A stretch of DNA of 35,249 nt from Butyrivibrio sp. NC3005 (GTDB taxonomy: Bacteria > Bacillota > Clostridia > Lachnospirales > Lachnospiraceae), in NCBI RefSeq assembly GCF_000424545.1, contig NZ_AUKC01000014.1, forward strand, positions 1-35,249, given 5' to 3'. The first letter of the stretch is position 1, and each line of letters begins with the position of its first letter. Positions 23,501 through 30,879 of this stretch are shown piece after piece. A program made the translations under genes and the position numbers. The notes under the pieces were generated by a model. That model searched no databases. It saw only the letters and a program-made list of their open reading frames with translations, and was not told the DNA's origin.

Positions 23501-23725
23501 AAGATTCAGACGATGCGAAAAGAGTCAGGCTTCGAAGTTATGGATAATATTAAAGTATCTGTAACAGGCTCTGAAAAGGTAAAAGAAGCTGTTCGTAAGA
23601 ATGAATCTGCAGTATCAACAAAGGTACTTGCACAAAGCATTGTTTATGATAGTGACCTTACTTCTGCAAAAGAGTGGGATATCAACGGCGAAAAGTCAAT
23701 GATTGGTGTAGAAAAGGTTAACTAA
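20519..23725 (+). CDS. ileS: Isoleucyl-tRNA synthetase, long (type 2) form
   Basis: 1068 residues, cytoplasmic class Ia synthetase that charges tRNA-Ile. The HIGH-type motif is [20 protein letters not shown] (about 47-66), followed by [20 protein letters not shown]. The editing (CP1) domain has [13 protein letters not shown] and [16 protein letters not shown], and KMSKSKGN is at about 620-627. The length and the WDTHGLPVE block fit the eukaryote-like type 2 IleRS, whereas the common bacterial type 1 is about 920-940 residues; type 2 enzymes are generally insensitive to mupirocin (family knowledge). AGAAGGAG precedes the ATG. It is transcribed alone behind its T-box and ends at the terminator at 23763. 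Confidence 0.96.
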   Translation: [1068 protein letters not shown]

Positions 23726-23762
23726 TCAAAACTTCTATTAACACAAAATAGCTTAAATTAAG

Positions 23763-23807
23763 AAACACGGCAATATATCTAATGCAAGATATATTGCCGT
23801 GTTTTTT
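23763..23807 (+). terminator. Terminator of ileS
   Basis: Perfect 18-bp stem AAACACGGCAATATATCT and its complement, 6-nt loop AATGCA, then T residues. It ends the conserved chromosomal block; the AT-rich ABC cluster begins after it. Confidence 0.92.
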
Positions 23808-23874
23808 GCTGCTTATAGAGATTTTTATCGATTATAAAAATAATAAAGGAAGTAAGAGTTGTAAAAAAGAAAAA

Positions 23875-23888
23875 GTTTAACGTTAAAC
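23875..23888. promoter_or_regulatory. 14-bp palindrome GTTTAACGTTAAAC
   Basis: A perfect palindrome about 50 bp upstream of the regulator promoter, in the 320-bp gap 23726-24045. It could be an operator of the cluster. The gap otherwise holds the ileS terminator, the promoter at 23939 and a small hairpin TTTTCGG/CCGAAAA (23983-24003) in the regulator 5' leader. Confidence 0.3.
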
Positions 23889-23938
23889 AGATTCTTTCTT
23901 TGCTATATATTATAACAAAAAGTTAAGGAACTTGTCAC

Positions 23939-23967
23939 TAGACAGAAAAAATTGACATATGTATAAT
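23939..23967 (+). promoter_or_regulatory. Promoter of the ABC-cluster regulator
   Basis: TAGACA (23939-23944), 17-bp spacer, perfect TATAAT (23962-23967). The leader of about 70 nt contains the TTTTCGG/CCGAAAA hairpin. Confidence 0.6.
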
Positions 23968-24045
23968 AAAATAAGTTGAATCTTTTCGGAAAAATACCGA
24001 AAAAATCAGCTATTAATGAGGGTATTTTGACATTGCGAGGGTGAT

Positions 24046-25020
24046 ATGACAGATAAAACAAATTTTGGGAAATATATTAGGGAATTACGACTAACTAGAG
24101 GGGTTAGTAAGGTTGATTTATGCGAAGGAATATGTGGAAAGGTGACATATCAGTACTACGAAGATGGTAGTTGTTATCCACCATTATTAATTCGAAAAAG
24201 ACTTTTGGATAGATTGGGCGCATCAGAAGATAATAGGATTGTTCTAGTGGATTCTGACGAATATCAAAGATGCACAGATTATTTTGAACTGATAGATTGC
24301 ATTGAAGATAAAGATATTAATGAATGTTACTATTTGTTAAGTGATATTCGCGAATCGGTTGCTAATCTTAAAGGTAAGGAAAAACAAGTTGCTGAGCAAA
24401 TGCTGATAGGAGCTGAGGCTGAAATTAAAAGAGTACTCGAAAAAAATGTGGATAGCCAGATATATAAAATAATATTAGACTATTCAATAAAAAATTTCGA
24501 AATTGGAAGTGCAAATATATTAAGACACAGCGTCTTAGCTTCGGAAGAATACTATTATTTGCTTATGTATTATATATACATATGGAAAGAAATGAAGGCT
24601 AACAAAGAATATGAGAATAAGGAAAATGTATTAAAAGATGTAATTATCTTGATGAAAATGATAGATAATGCATTCTTGAGTGAGGAAATAAAAGAAAAGT
24701 TTATTTCAAGTTTAAAATGGTTATATGGCGAGGTTCATGATCATAGTAATGAAAACATAAACCGCGAATGCGAAGAAGCTGATTACATAATGAAAGAAAC
24801 TGTTATAAACTTAGGGGATATTCATAAATCACCGAAAATTGTTTGTGATATTGATTTCATTAAAAACAAAATGGATGAGCTTGGTTATACGCCGAAAATG
24901 CTTTCAGAATCTGGTGTATCGGAAAGAGAACTTAAACGAATACTTAGTAAAAAAGTAAAACCAACGCGGATGACAATGAAAATAATTTTGGAATATTTTG
25001 AGAATGTTGAAGGATTATAA
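24046..25020 (+). CDS. Rgg/RNPP-like helix-turn-helix regulator
   Basis: 324 residues. FGKYIRELRLTRGVSKVDLC followed by EGICGKVTYQYYEDG (about 6-41) and LLDRLG (about 48-53) fit the atypical XRE domain of peptide-sensing regulators of the Rgg/PlcR/TPR kind, whose usual text is EGICSxxTxSRxExG...LLxRLG. The middle (about 70-260) is all-helical, as expected for a TPR-like ligand-binding domain. A second HTH-like segment ends the protein (MLSESGVSERELKRILSKKV, about 285-304), which is unusual. GAGGG precedes the ATG. It is the first gene of the AT-rich block, co-oriented with the ABC operon and 120 nt before it, so it probably controls that operon in response to a peptide or other ligand (inference). 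Confidence 0.65.
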   Translation: MTDKTNFGKYIRELRLTRGVSKVDLCEGICGKVTYQYYEDGSCYPPLLIRKRLLDRLGASEDNRIVLVDSDEYQRCTDYFELIDCIEDKDINECYYLLSDIRESVANLKGKEKQVAEQMLIGAEAEIKRVLEKNVDSQIYKIILDYSIKNFEIGSANILRHSVLASEEYYYLLMYYIYIWKEMKANKEYENKENVLKDVIILMKMIDNAFLSEEIKEKFISSLKWLYGEVHDHSNENINRECEEADYIMKETVINLGDIHKSPKIVCDIDFIKNKMDELGYTPKMLSESGVSERELKRILSKKVKPTRMTMKIILEYFENVEGL

Positions 25021-25054
25021 ACTTTCAAAATGTGCAAAAAAATTTGGAAAAAAC

Positions 25055-25084
25055 TTGCAATATAACTGCGAATTAGGGCATAAC
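25055..25084 (+). promoter_or_regulatory. Possible promoter of the ABC operon
   Basis: TTGCAA (25055-25060), 18-bp spacer, CATAAC (25079-25084). It is weak, which is compatible with activator dependence on the regulator encoded upstream. Confidence 0.35.
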
Positions 25085-25140
25085 TAAGATTACAGAAACG
25101 GTAGCGAAGGTTTGATTTTAGGAGTGGTAAATGAGGAATT

Positions 25141-25389
25141 ATGTTAAATATAAATTCAGAATCTAGTGTAAAAGTATTTATTCAAATGCTTGAAGCTACA
25201 AAATTTGGCTATAAATGGATTTGGCATTCTTTTTTTAATTTCAGATGGAATTATGAATGTAAAACTTTATATCTTTGTGGAATTGGAGGAATGAATTCGT
25301 TTGAATCTATTTTAAAATGTCCATATGTTGATAGTAGACGTATTGCAAAAAATTATGAAGAAACTAATTGGTACCTGGAAAATGGCTAA
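25141..25389 (+). CDS. Small protein of unknown function at the head of the ABC operon (82 aa)
   Basis: No family recognised. Its 82 residues have a helical, charged first half. The middle is rich in aromatics (GYKWIWHSFFNFRWNYEC, about 24-41). A segment LYLCGIGGMNSF (about 44-55) has a GG pair, and three cysteines are spread over 25 residues. It is not a typical double-glycine leader, because the GG pair lies about 50 residues in and no leader motif precedes it. GAGG sits 4 nt before the ATG; a stronger AGGAG at 25120-25124 points instead at an 11-codon frame from 25131, so start or reading frame may be disturbed. ABC1 follows after 31 nt. It could be a precursor peptide, an immunity protein or an accessory factor. 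Confidence 0.45.
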   Translation: MLNINSESSVKVFIQMLEATKFGYKWIWHSFFNFRWNYECKTLYLCGIGGMNSFESILKCPYVDSRRIAKNYEETNWYLENG

Positions 25390-25420
25390 CTAAGGTTGAT
25401 ATAAAGGACAACTAAATAGA

Positions 25421-27034
25421 ATGACTTTAGAAATATTAAAAAACATCAAAAAAATAAAGAAGCTTGTTTTGTGGCTTATCATAATGATGATGAGTATACA
25501 GACATTTATTACAACTGTTTGTGTTACTGAGCTTATAAAAGATATCGTAACCCTTTTGCTATTCAAGAAAAGCAAAATTGATTCTTTGTTGTTTTTTTAT
25601 ATTGGGATAATATTGATTTATTGCATAGTCTGTTATTCTGGCAGAATGATTTCTTTTTATTATCAAAAGTATGCTACTAATGTATTAGAAAAGGAAGCTT
25701 TTAGCTCATTATGTAGATTAAATCAATGGAATAATGAATATGATGGTATGAATTTATTACCTAAAATACGTAATGATATTTATCAATATATAACGTTGGA
25801 CATATCTTTATTAAATCAAAAAACAGAATTATATACAAGCATTATATTTGGATCTGTTTATGCAATTATAATGAATGTATATGTATATGCGGGATGTTTG
25901 GTGGTAATAGGAGTTATATTTTTTATTACTAAAAAGGAATATCCGAGACTAAAAGAATTTGAGTATGAGATTGGAACTGAGTTTAACAACAATTACGCTA
26001 ATATTAATGAAATAATAAATAATATAGGTATCATACATGTTTTAAATCCTAAGCATATTCTAGAGGATTTTAGAAATGTTGCAAATAAAAATGTCAATCT
26101 TAACATAGGAAAAGGACGAGTATTTGCTCATGTTTATATTTGTAAAAAAATATCAAATGTTTTTTTGGTATTTATGACTTGCTTTTTAGGAATTCTATGT
26201 CAAAAAGATGATTGTGATATTGTAATTGCTATATCGGAGATTGCGGCGTTGGCATATTTGATGCCTAATATATCAAAGAAAATATTGGAAGTAATTGATA
26301 TCAATATTCAACATAATAATATGAAAGCAACGGGAGAAAGAATAGATGATTTGTTTGAATTAGAAAAATATGATGAAAATGGAAAAGAAGAGATTAGAGA
26401 AATTTTGTCAATTTCAATTGCTGATTTATGTTTTTCCTACGAAGCAAATGAAGTGATAAAAAATATGAGGTATGTCTTTAAAAGAGGTCGAGTTACAGTA
26501 TTCCATGGAAAGAGTGGATGTGGGAAAAGTACATTATTAAAAATTTTATGTAGAGTAATTCCGGTTTCTGATGGAATGGTTTTTATTAATTCGTTAGATA
26601 TCAATACGATTCATAGAGAGTCTATTTGGAAAAAAATTAGTTATGCTTCACAGGTATCTCACGTTGTTAAAGGAAAAATCATAGATAATATACTAATGGG
26701 ACAAGAGTTAGATTTATATAAATTAAAAAAAGCGTTATATATATCGACGCTAGATGAGTCACTGTGTAATTTTCCAAATGGCTTGGAAGAAATGGTGTGT
26801 GAAGATAATGTGTCCAGTGGAGAAAAACAAAAGATAGCAATGGCAAGAGCTATTTATAAGGAACCAGATTTCTTGTGTCTAGATGAGATTACTTCAGCGA
26901 TGGATCCAGCTTCTCAAAAAATGGTTATGGAACGAGTAGTTGAGTATGTGCAAGAAAACCAAATTTTTTGCGCATATGTATCACATTTTATAGAAAATAA
27001 TCATATGCAAAATGTTGAAATTATTAATATATAA
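25421..27034 (+). CDS. ABC exporter half-transporter 1 (degenerate signature)
   Basis: 537 residues: an N-terminal membrane domain with about five to six helices (1-300) fused to an ATPase domain (about 320-537), the type IV exporter layout. Walker A GKSGCGKST (about 364-372), Q-loop in SYASQVSHV, signature VSSGEKQK (about 463-470) instead of LSGGQ, Walker B FLCLDE with catalytic Glu (about 483-488), D-loop SAMDP, switch His in YVSHF. Because the signature is altered, its partner's Walker A would sit in a degenerate ATP site, as in heterodimeric exporters. There is no C39 peptidase domain. AAAGGA is 12 nt upstream, a weak start. ABC2 follows after 10 nt and is the likely partner. Confidence 0.8.
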   Translation: MTLEILKNIKKIKKLVLWLIIMMMSIQTFITTVCVTELIKDIVTLLLFKKSKIDSLLFFYIGIILIYCIVCYSGRMISFYYQKYATNVLEKEAFSSLCRLNQWNNEYDGMNLLPKIRNDIYQYITLDISLLNQKTELYTSIIFGSVYAIIMNVYVYAGCLVVIGVIFFITKKEYPRLKEFEYEIGTEFNNNYANINEIINNIGIIHVLNPKHILEDFRNVANKNVNLNIGKGRVFAHVYICKKISNVFLVFMTCFLGILCQKDDCDIVIAISEIAALAYLMPNISKKILEVIDINIQHNNMKATGERIDDLFELEKYDENGKEEIREILSISIADLCFSYEANEVIKNMRYVFKRGRVTVFHGKSGCGKSTLLKILCRVIPVSDGMVFINSLDINTIHRESIWKKISYASQVSHVVKGKIIDNILMGQELDLYKLKKALYISTLDESLCNFPNGLEEMVCEDNVSSGEKQKIAMARAIYKEPDFLCLDEITSAMDPASQKMVMERVVEYVQENQIFCAYVSHFIENNHMQNVEIINI

Positions 27035-27044
27035 GGAGTTAGAA

Positions 27045-28748
27045 ATGTTCGGAAGAATTATTAATGACTTTATAATCAGTATAGAGCATTTACCTGAAAA
27101 AAAAATTACATTATTTAAATGGATTTTTTTACGAGCATTAAACGAGACATTATCTCCTCTTATGGTTCCGATTATTATTCGTATCATGCTAGATACATAC
27201 CATAACAAAGAAAATTTTATAATTGCTTCGATAATAATATTCCTTGTAATGATGCCTGTATTTGTTTTGAGTTATTATATCTATGTATATTCCGATGCAT
27301 GGGTTATAAAGACAATGTATGAATATCAGGAAAATGCTTTGGAAAAAATATGTGGAGTATCGCCTAGTATATTAAATGAGAAATATACTAAAGGAGATAT
27401 ATCTTATGTAATTAATTCTGGTGCGTGGGGGATGATTCAGTTATGGATGAAGATTTTTAGAATTGTTGGACCACTTGTTGGAACTGTATCATTGTTAATC
27501 TATTCAATAGACTTTTTTGTGACTTTTTTATTTATTCTAATGTGTGCAATTATTCTCGATTTTTTAGTGGCTTGGTTTCAAACAAGAGTTAATTTTTGCT
27601 TAAACGAACAGTTAATAGCTATTCAAGGTAAAAAAGATAATGAACTTCGTTTTATTTTAAGTGAATTAGAATTTCTTGTAATGAATGATGAAATAAAAAA
27701 AGAGTTGGAGATAAATGATGATATTGTTCAAGATTATTGGAAAAATATAAAAATTACAAACGTATTTGATGCAGGCGTTTATTTGGTTTCAGATATGATA
27801 TCTGCATTGTTAAAAACTTTTATTTATAAGAGAGTTGAAACTGAAAATGACAATTTATCATCAGGTCAGATTAGTTCAATCAATCAAATGTATTCGAATG
27901 TTAAAGGTTCTGCACAAAAGACAAGAAGTCAAGTTATAACATTACCTAATCTGTTGGTTCCGGTTGAGAAAATGAATGAGTTAATCGTTAATTCAGAAAA
28001 TGAAGTTCAGAATCTGATTTGGGATGATAATTCTTGTATTAGTGTTAAACATTTATGGGTTGATTATAATAATAAACAAGTCATAAAAGATGTGAATATT
28101 GAACTAAAATGCAATGATAAAGTTGCTATTATTGGTTCGAATGGATCTGGAAAGTCAACATTACTAAAGGCGTTAATGAAAAATGTCAATATATCTAAAG
28201 GTGAGGTGTTAATAAATCAGTGTAATATTAATAATATCAGCAATCAAGTAGTAAAGAACATATTTTCTTATTTGCCTGCAAATTATTTACTTTTTTCAAA
28301 TAGTGTAGAAAAGAACATTAACATGAATACACCTGAAAAGCATAGCCAACAAGATGTTATTTCTATATTAATGAAATCATCATTTGATGAAAAAATCGCT
28401 AAAGAAATTTTAGATAAATCTACAAATAGTTTATCAGGAGGACAGAAGCAAAGAGTTGCATTTGGAAGATTGATTTCTATGAATAAATCAATATATTTAT
28501 TAGATGAACCTACAGCTTCTTTGGATTTGGAAAATGCTAAAAAATTGATGGATTACGTATTTTATAATCTAGATACATATATTTTCACTACTCATAGGGC
28601 GAAAGAGATTCAGTATGCAAATAGGATAATTTTTATTCATTCAGGTAAAGTTGTATGTGATTTAGCAAGGAAGGATTTTTTAGAATCAAAGTATTATCAA
28701 GTTTGGTTGGGGCAAAATGATGAAGAGGAGTACGGTAATGATTTTTGA
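27045..28748 (+). CDS. ABC exporter half-transporter 2 (Q-loop Gln replaced)
   Basis: 567 residues, membrane domain (about 15-310) plus ATPase. Walker A GSNGSGKST (about 364-372), canonical signature LSGGQKQR (about 463-470), Walker B IYLLDE, D-loop ASLDL, switch His in FTTHRA. At the Q-loop the sequence is FSYLPANYLLFSN (about 408-420): the expected glutamine is alanine. The start at 27045 is fixed by AAGGAG with 7-nt spacing; an in-frame ATG at 27012 lies within ABC1 and is rejected. Canonical signature here and degenerate signature in ABC1 are complementary, so the two probably form a heterodimer. The C-terminus overlaps the next small gene by 11 nt. Confidence 0.82.
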   Translation: MFGRIINDFIISIEHLPEKKITLFKWIFLRALNETLSPLMVPIIIRIMLDTYHNKENFIIASIIIFLVMMPVFVLSYYIYVYSDAWVIKTMYEYQENALEKICGVSPSILNEKYTKGDISYVINSGAWGMIQLWMKIFRIVGPLVGTVSLLIYSIDFFVTFLFILMCAIILDFLVAWFQTRVNFCLNEQLIAIQGKKDNELRFILSELEFLVMNDEIKKELEINDDIVQDYWKNIKITNVFDAGVYLVSDMISALLKTFIYKRVETENDNLSSGQISSINQMYSNVKGSAQKTRSQVITLPNLLVPVEKMNELIVNSENEVQNLIWDDNSCISVKHLWVDYNNKQVIKDVNIELKCNDKVAIIGSNGSGKSTLLKALMKNVNISKGEVLINQCNINNISNQVVKNIFSYLPANYLLFSNSVEKNINMNTPEKHSQQDVISILMKSSFDEKIAKEILDKSTNSLSGGQKQRVAFGRLISMNKSIYLLDEPTASLDLENAKKLMDYVFYNLDTYIFTTHRAKEIQYANRIIFIHSGKVVCDLARKDFLESKYYQVWLGQNDEEEYGNDF

Positions 28749-29038
28749 AAATGAAATATTTCAAAATAATAAGTGTATAATAAAAAAAGTGTTGAGTCAG
28801 GCGAAGAAAAGTACGTATTATTATAGTTTATTTGAAAAAAGAAAAATAAAGATAGAAGAAATAGATACCTATGAGGATTTATTGCAAGAATATATTGGGG
28901 TTAATTATGCAAGAAAAAAGATATTAGGAAATCTGCCACAAGGGAAATATGTTTGGATTTGGATTTTTTAATTCCCGATGAAACAACAAAAATAATTGAA
29001 ATCGTTGATGATATTAAATCTTATATAGTAGGTAATTA
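28738..29038 (+). pseudogene. Small protein between the two ABC pairs, interrupted at a T6 tract
   Basis: From ATG 28738 (GAGGAG 7 nt upstream, start overlapping ABC2) the frame encodes 77 residues ending GKYVWIWIF at TAA 28969-28971. One additional T in the T6 run at 28964-28969 would continue the frame as LIPDETTKIIEIVDDIKSYI and three more residues to a TAA at 29036-29038. That stop is 2 nt before the ABC3 start, the spacing expected in this tight operon. The region after the stop is open in that frame and otherwise noncoding. So this is a ~100-residue gene with a homopolymer frameshift: mutation, slippage-based phase switching, or sequencing error. The start region (YYYSLFEKRKIKIEEIDTYE) faintly recalls the N-terminus of PaaK-type ligases, too weak to name. 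No family recognised. Confidence 0.55.
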
Positions 29039-29040
29039 AA

Positions 29041-30879
29041 ATGGATATAGTTGAAGCAAAAAAGTTTAGTTTATTTAGTAATATTTTATATGTGTACAAA
29101 GGTGTTGCTAGAAATAAACCATATCTTTTGGTTGTTATGTTATTGTCTGTTATTGGGACTATTGGAACTAGATATGTATGGCTTTTTCTGGGAAAGAGAG
29201 TAATCGGATGTATTGAATCTGGATTGGATTCATATAGTTTATTGTGGCAAATAATTGTCATATCTTTTACGGGGATGTTGCTGATGCTTATACAGACATT
29301 CGCTATTTATTGGGTAGATCCTGCTGCTTTCTATGTTCGGCCTATGTTTATACTTGGCAGAAATAAAGACTATTTTAACATAAGCTATCAGAATACAGAA
29401 GACAAAGCAGTTATGGACTGGAGACAAAAATCTATAAATGCTACTAATTGGCCTCATAATGGAATAGAAGGAATGATTCGTAAGGCGATTGTCTTATTTT
29501 CTGAGTTAACAACTTGTATAGTTGCAATGATAATACTCGCAACATATAGCTATTCAATGATTTTTGTTGTGATTATATTTGGGACTTTGACATATTGTTC
29601 GGTTGATAAGGCGACGAAATATGAAAAACAATTAACAAAAGATGATGTTATATATGAACAGCGAAAATCAGATTATTTTATAAAATTGAGCAGGGATCAA
29701 GCATATGGAAAGGATATACGAATATTTGATTTAGCGGAAGTAATACTAAAAACAATTAGCACTCTAAACGAGACAATTCATAGAAAATATTGTGAATCTA
29801 GAAATAAATGGCTTAAAAGCGAATTGTTTGTGGGAATAATAGACTTTTCTAGAGAAAGCATAATGTATACAGTATTAGTGCTACTTGTGCTGGAAAATAA
29901 AATTGGAATTGCAGAATTTACATTATATGTTGGATGTGTAAAAAACTTTGCAAATTCTTTCAACTGTTTAGTAACAACATATGCTTCTATGAAAAGTTGT
30001 AGTAGAGAAATAAATGATTTTAGGAGTTTTGAAATATTCTGTAAATCCGATGGTGACAAGGGTAAAGAAATAGTTGGGGTAGATGAAATTTCTTTTGAAT
30101 TTAAGAATGTATCATTTAAATACCCTTATTCAGACACATATGTTTTAAGAGACATTAATGTTTGTATATCACCAAGAAGTAAAATAGCTGTTGTTGGTTT
30201 GAATGGAGCAGGAAAAACAACATTTATCAAGTTATTACTCAGACTTTATGAACCTACAGAGGGAAAAATACTTTTAAATGGTGTAGATATTTCTACTTAT
30301 GATAGAAAAAAGTACTATGAATTATTTTCACCGGTCTTTCAGGACTTGGAATGTTTTGCATTTAATTTGGCTGAAAATATATCATTAGATTCTATAGAAG
30401 ATACGGATGTGGGGTTGGCAGAAGAATGTGCAAGAAAAGCTGGTTTGGGTAAAAAAATAGATGAGTTCGAAAAAGGAATATATACGGATATATTAAAGAT
30501 TCATCATGAAGATGGTGTTGTATTGTCTGGTGGTGAAACGCAAAAAATGGGATTGGCAAGAGCGCTATACAAAAACGCCCCCATTGTAATATTGGATGAA
30601 CCAACTGCTGCATTAGATGCCATGGCTGAAAGCAAGATGTATACAGATTTTTGCGAGTTGGTTCATGGTAAAATGGCGATTTTTATTTCTCATAGACTTG
30701 CTAGTACTAGATTTTGCGATAGGATTCTAATGTTCGATCATGGAGAAATAATTGAGGATGGAACGCATGATGAACTGATGAGGAATAAAATGAAGTATTA
30801 TGAGATGTTTGAAATGCAATCATATTTTTATAAAAATGATGTGGAGACCAATGATGAAAAAAGCATTATCAATATGTAG
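29041..30879 (+). CDS. ABC exporter half-transporter 3 (canonical)
   Basis: 612 residues, membrane domain (about 20-330) and ATPase (about 350-600). Walker A GLNGAGKTT (about 386-394), Q-loop SPVFQDLECF, signature LSGGETQK (about 494-501), Walker B IVILDE (about 514-519), D-loop AALDA, switch His FISHRL. All catalytic residues are present. The ATPase half closely resembles that of ABC4 (both with GLNGAGK, VFQD, FCDRI and ISHRL), so the two are paralogues and likely heterodimer partners. They are of a different subgroup from ABC1/ABC2. The ATG follows the restored stop of the small gene by 2 nt, with no strong ribosome site of its own, suggesting translational coupling; loss of the upstream frame could affect its expression. 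Confidence 0.85.
   Translation: MDIVEAKKFSLFSNILYVYKGVARNKPYLLVVMLLSVIGTIGTRYVWLFLGKRVIGCIESGLDSYSLLWQIIVISFTGMLLMLIQTFAIYWVDPAAFYVRPMFILGRNKDYFNISYQNTEDKAVMDWRQKSINATNWPHNGIEGMIRKAIVLFSELTTCIVAMIILATYSYSMIFVVIIFGTLTYCSVDKATKYEKQLTKDDVIYEQRKSDYFIKLSRDQAYGKDIRIFDLAEVILKTISTLNETIHRKYCESRNKWLKSELFVGIIDFSRESIMYTVLVLLVLENKIGIAEFTLYVGCVKNFANSFNCLVTTYASMKSCSREINDFRSFEIFCKSDGDKGKEIVGVDEISFEFKNVSFKYPYSDTYVLRDINVCISPRSKIAVVGLNGAGKTTFIKLLLRLYEPTEGKILLNGVDISTYDRKKYYELFSPVFQDLECFAFNLAENISLDSIEDTDVGLAEECARKAGLGKKIDEFEKGIYTDILKIHHEDGVVLSGGETQKMGLARALYKNAPIVILDEPTAALDAMAESKMYTDFCELVHGKMAIFISHRLASTRFCDRILMFDHGEIIEDGTHDELMRNKMKYYEMFEMQSYFYKNDVETNDEKSIINM

Noticed and set aside
25030..25065. 11-codon frame MCKKIWKKLAI after the regulator, as a possible signalling peptide
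   Set aside because: No ribosome site, overlaps the candidate promoter, and not hydrophobic like known Rgg-linked peptides; frames this short arise by chance.
25141..25389. Double-glycine leader peptide interpretation of the 82-aa protein
   Set aside because: The GG pair lies about 50 residues in, lacks the usual leader motif, and neither ABC1 nor the other transporters carry a C39 peptidase.
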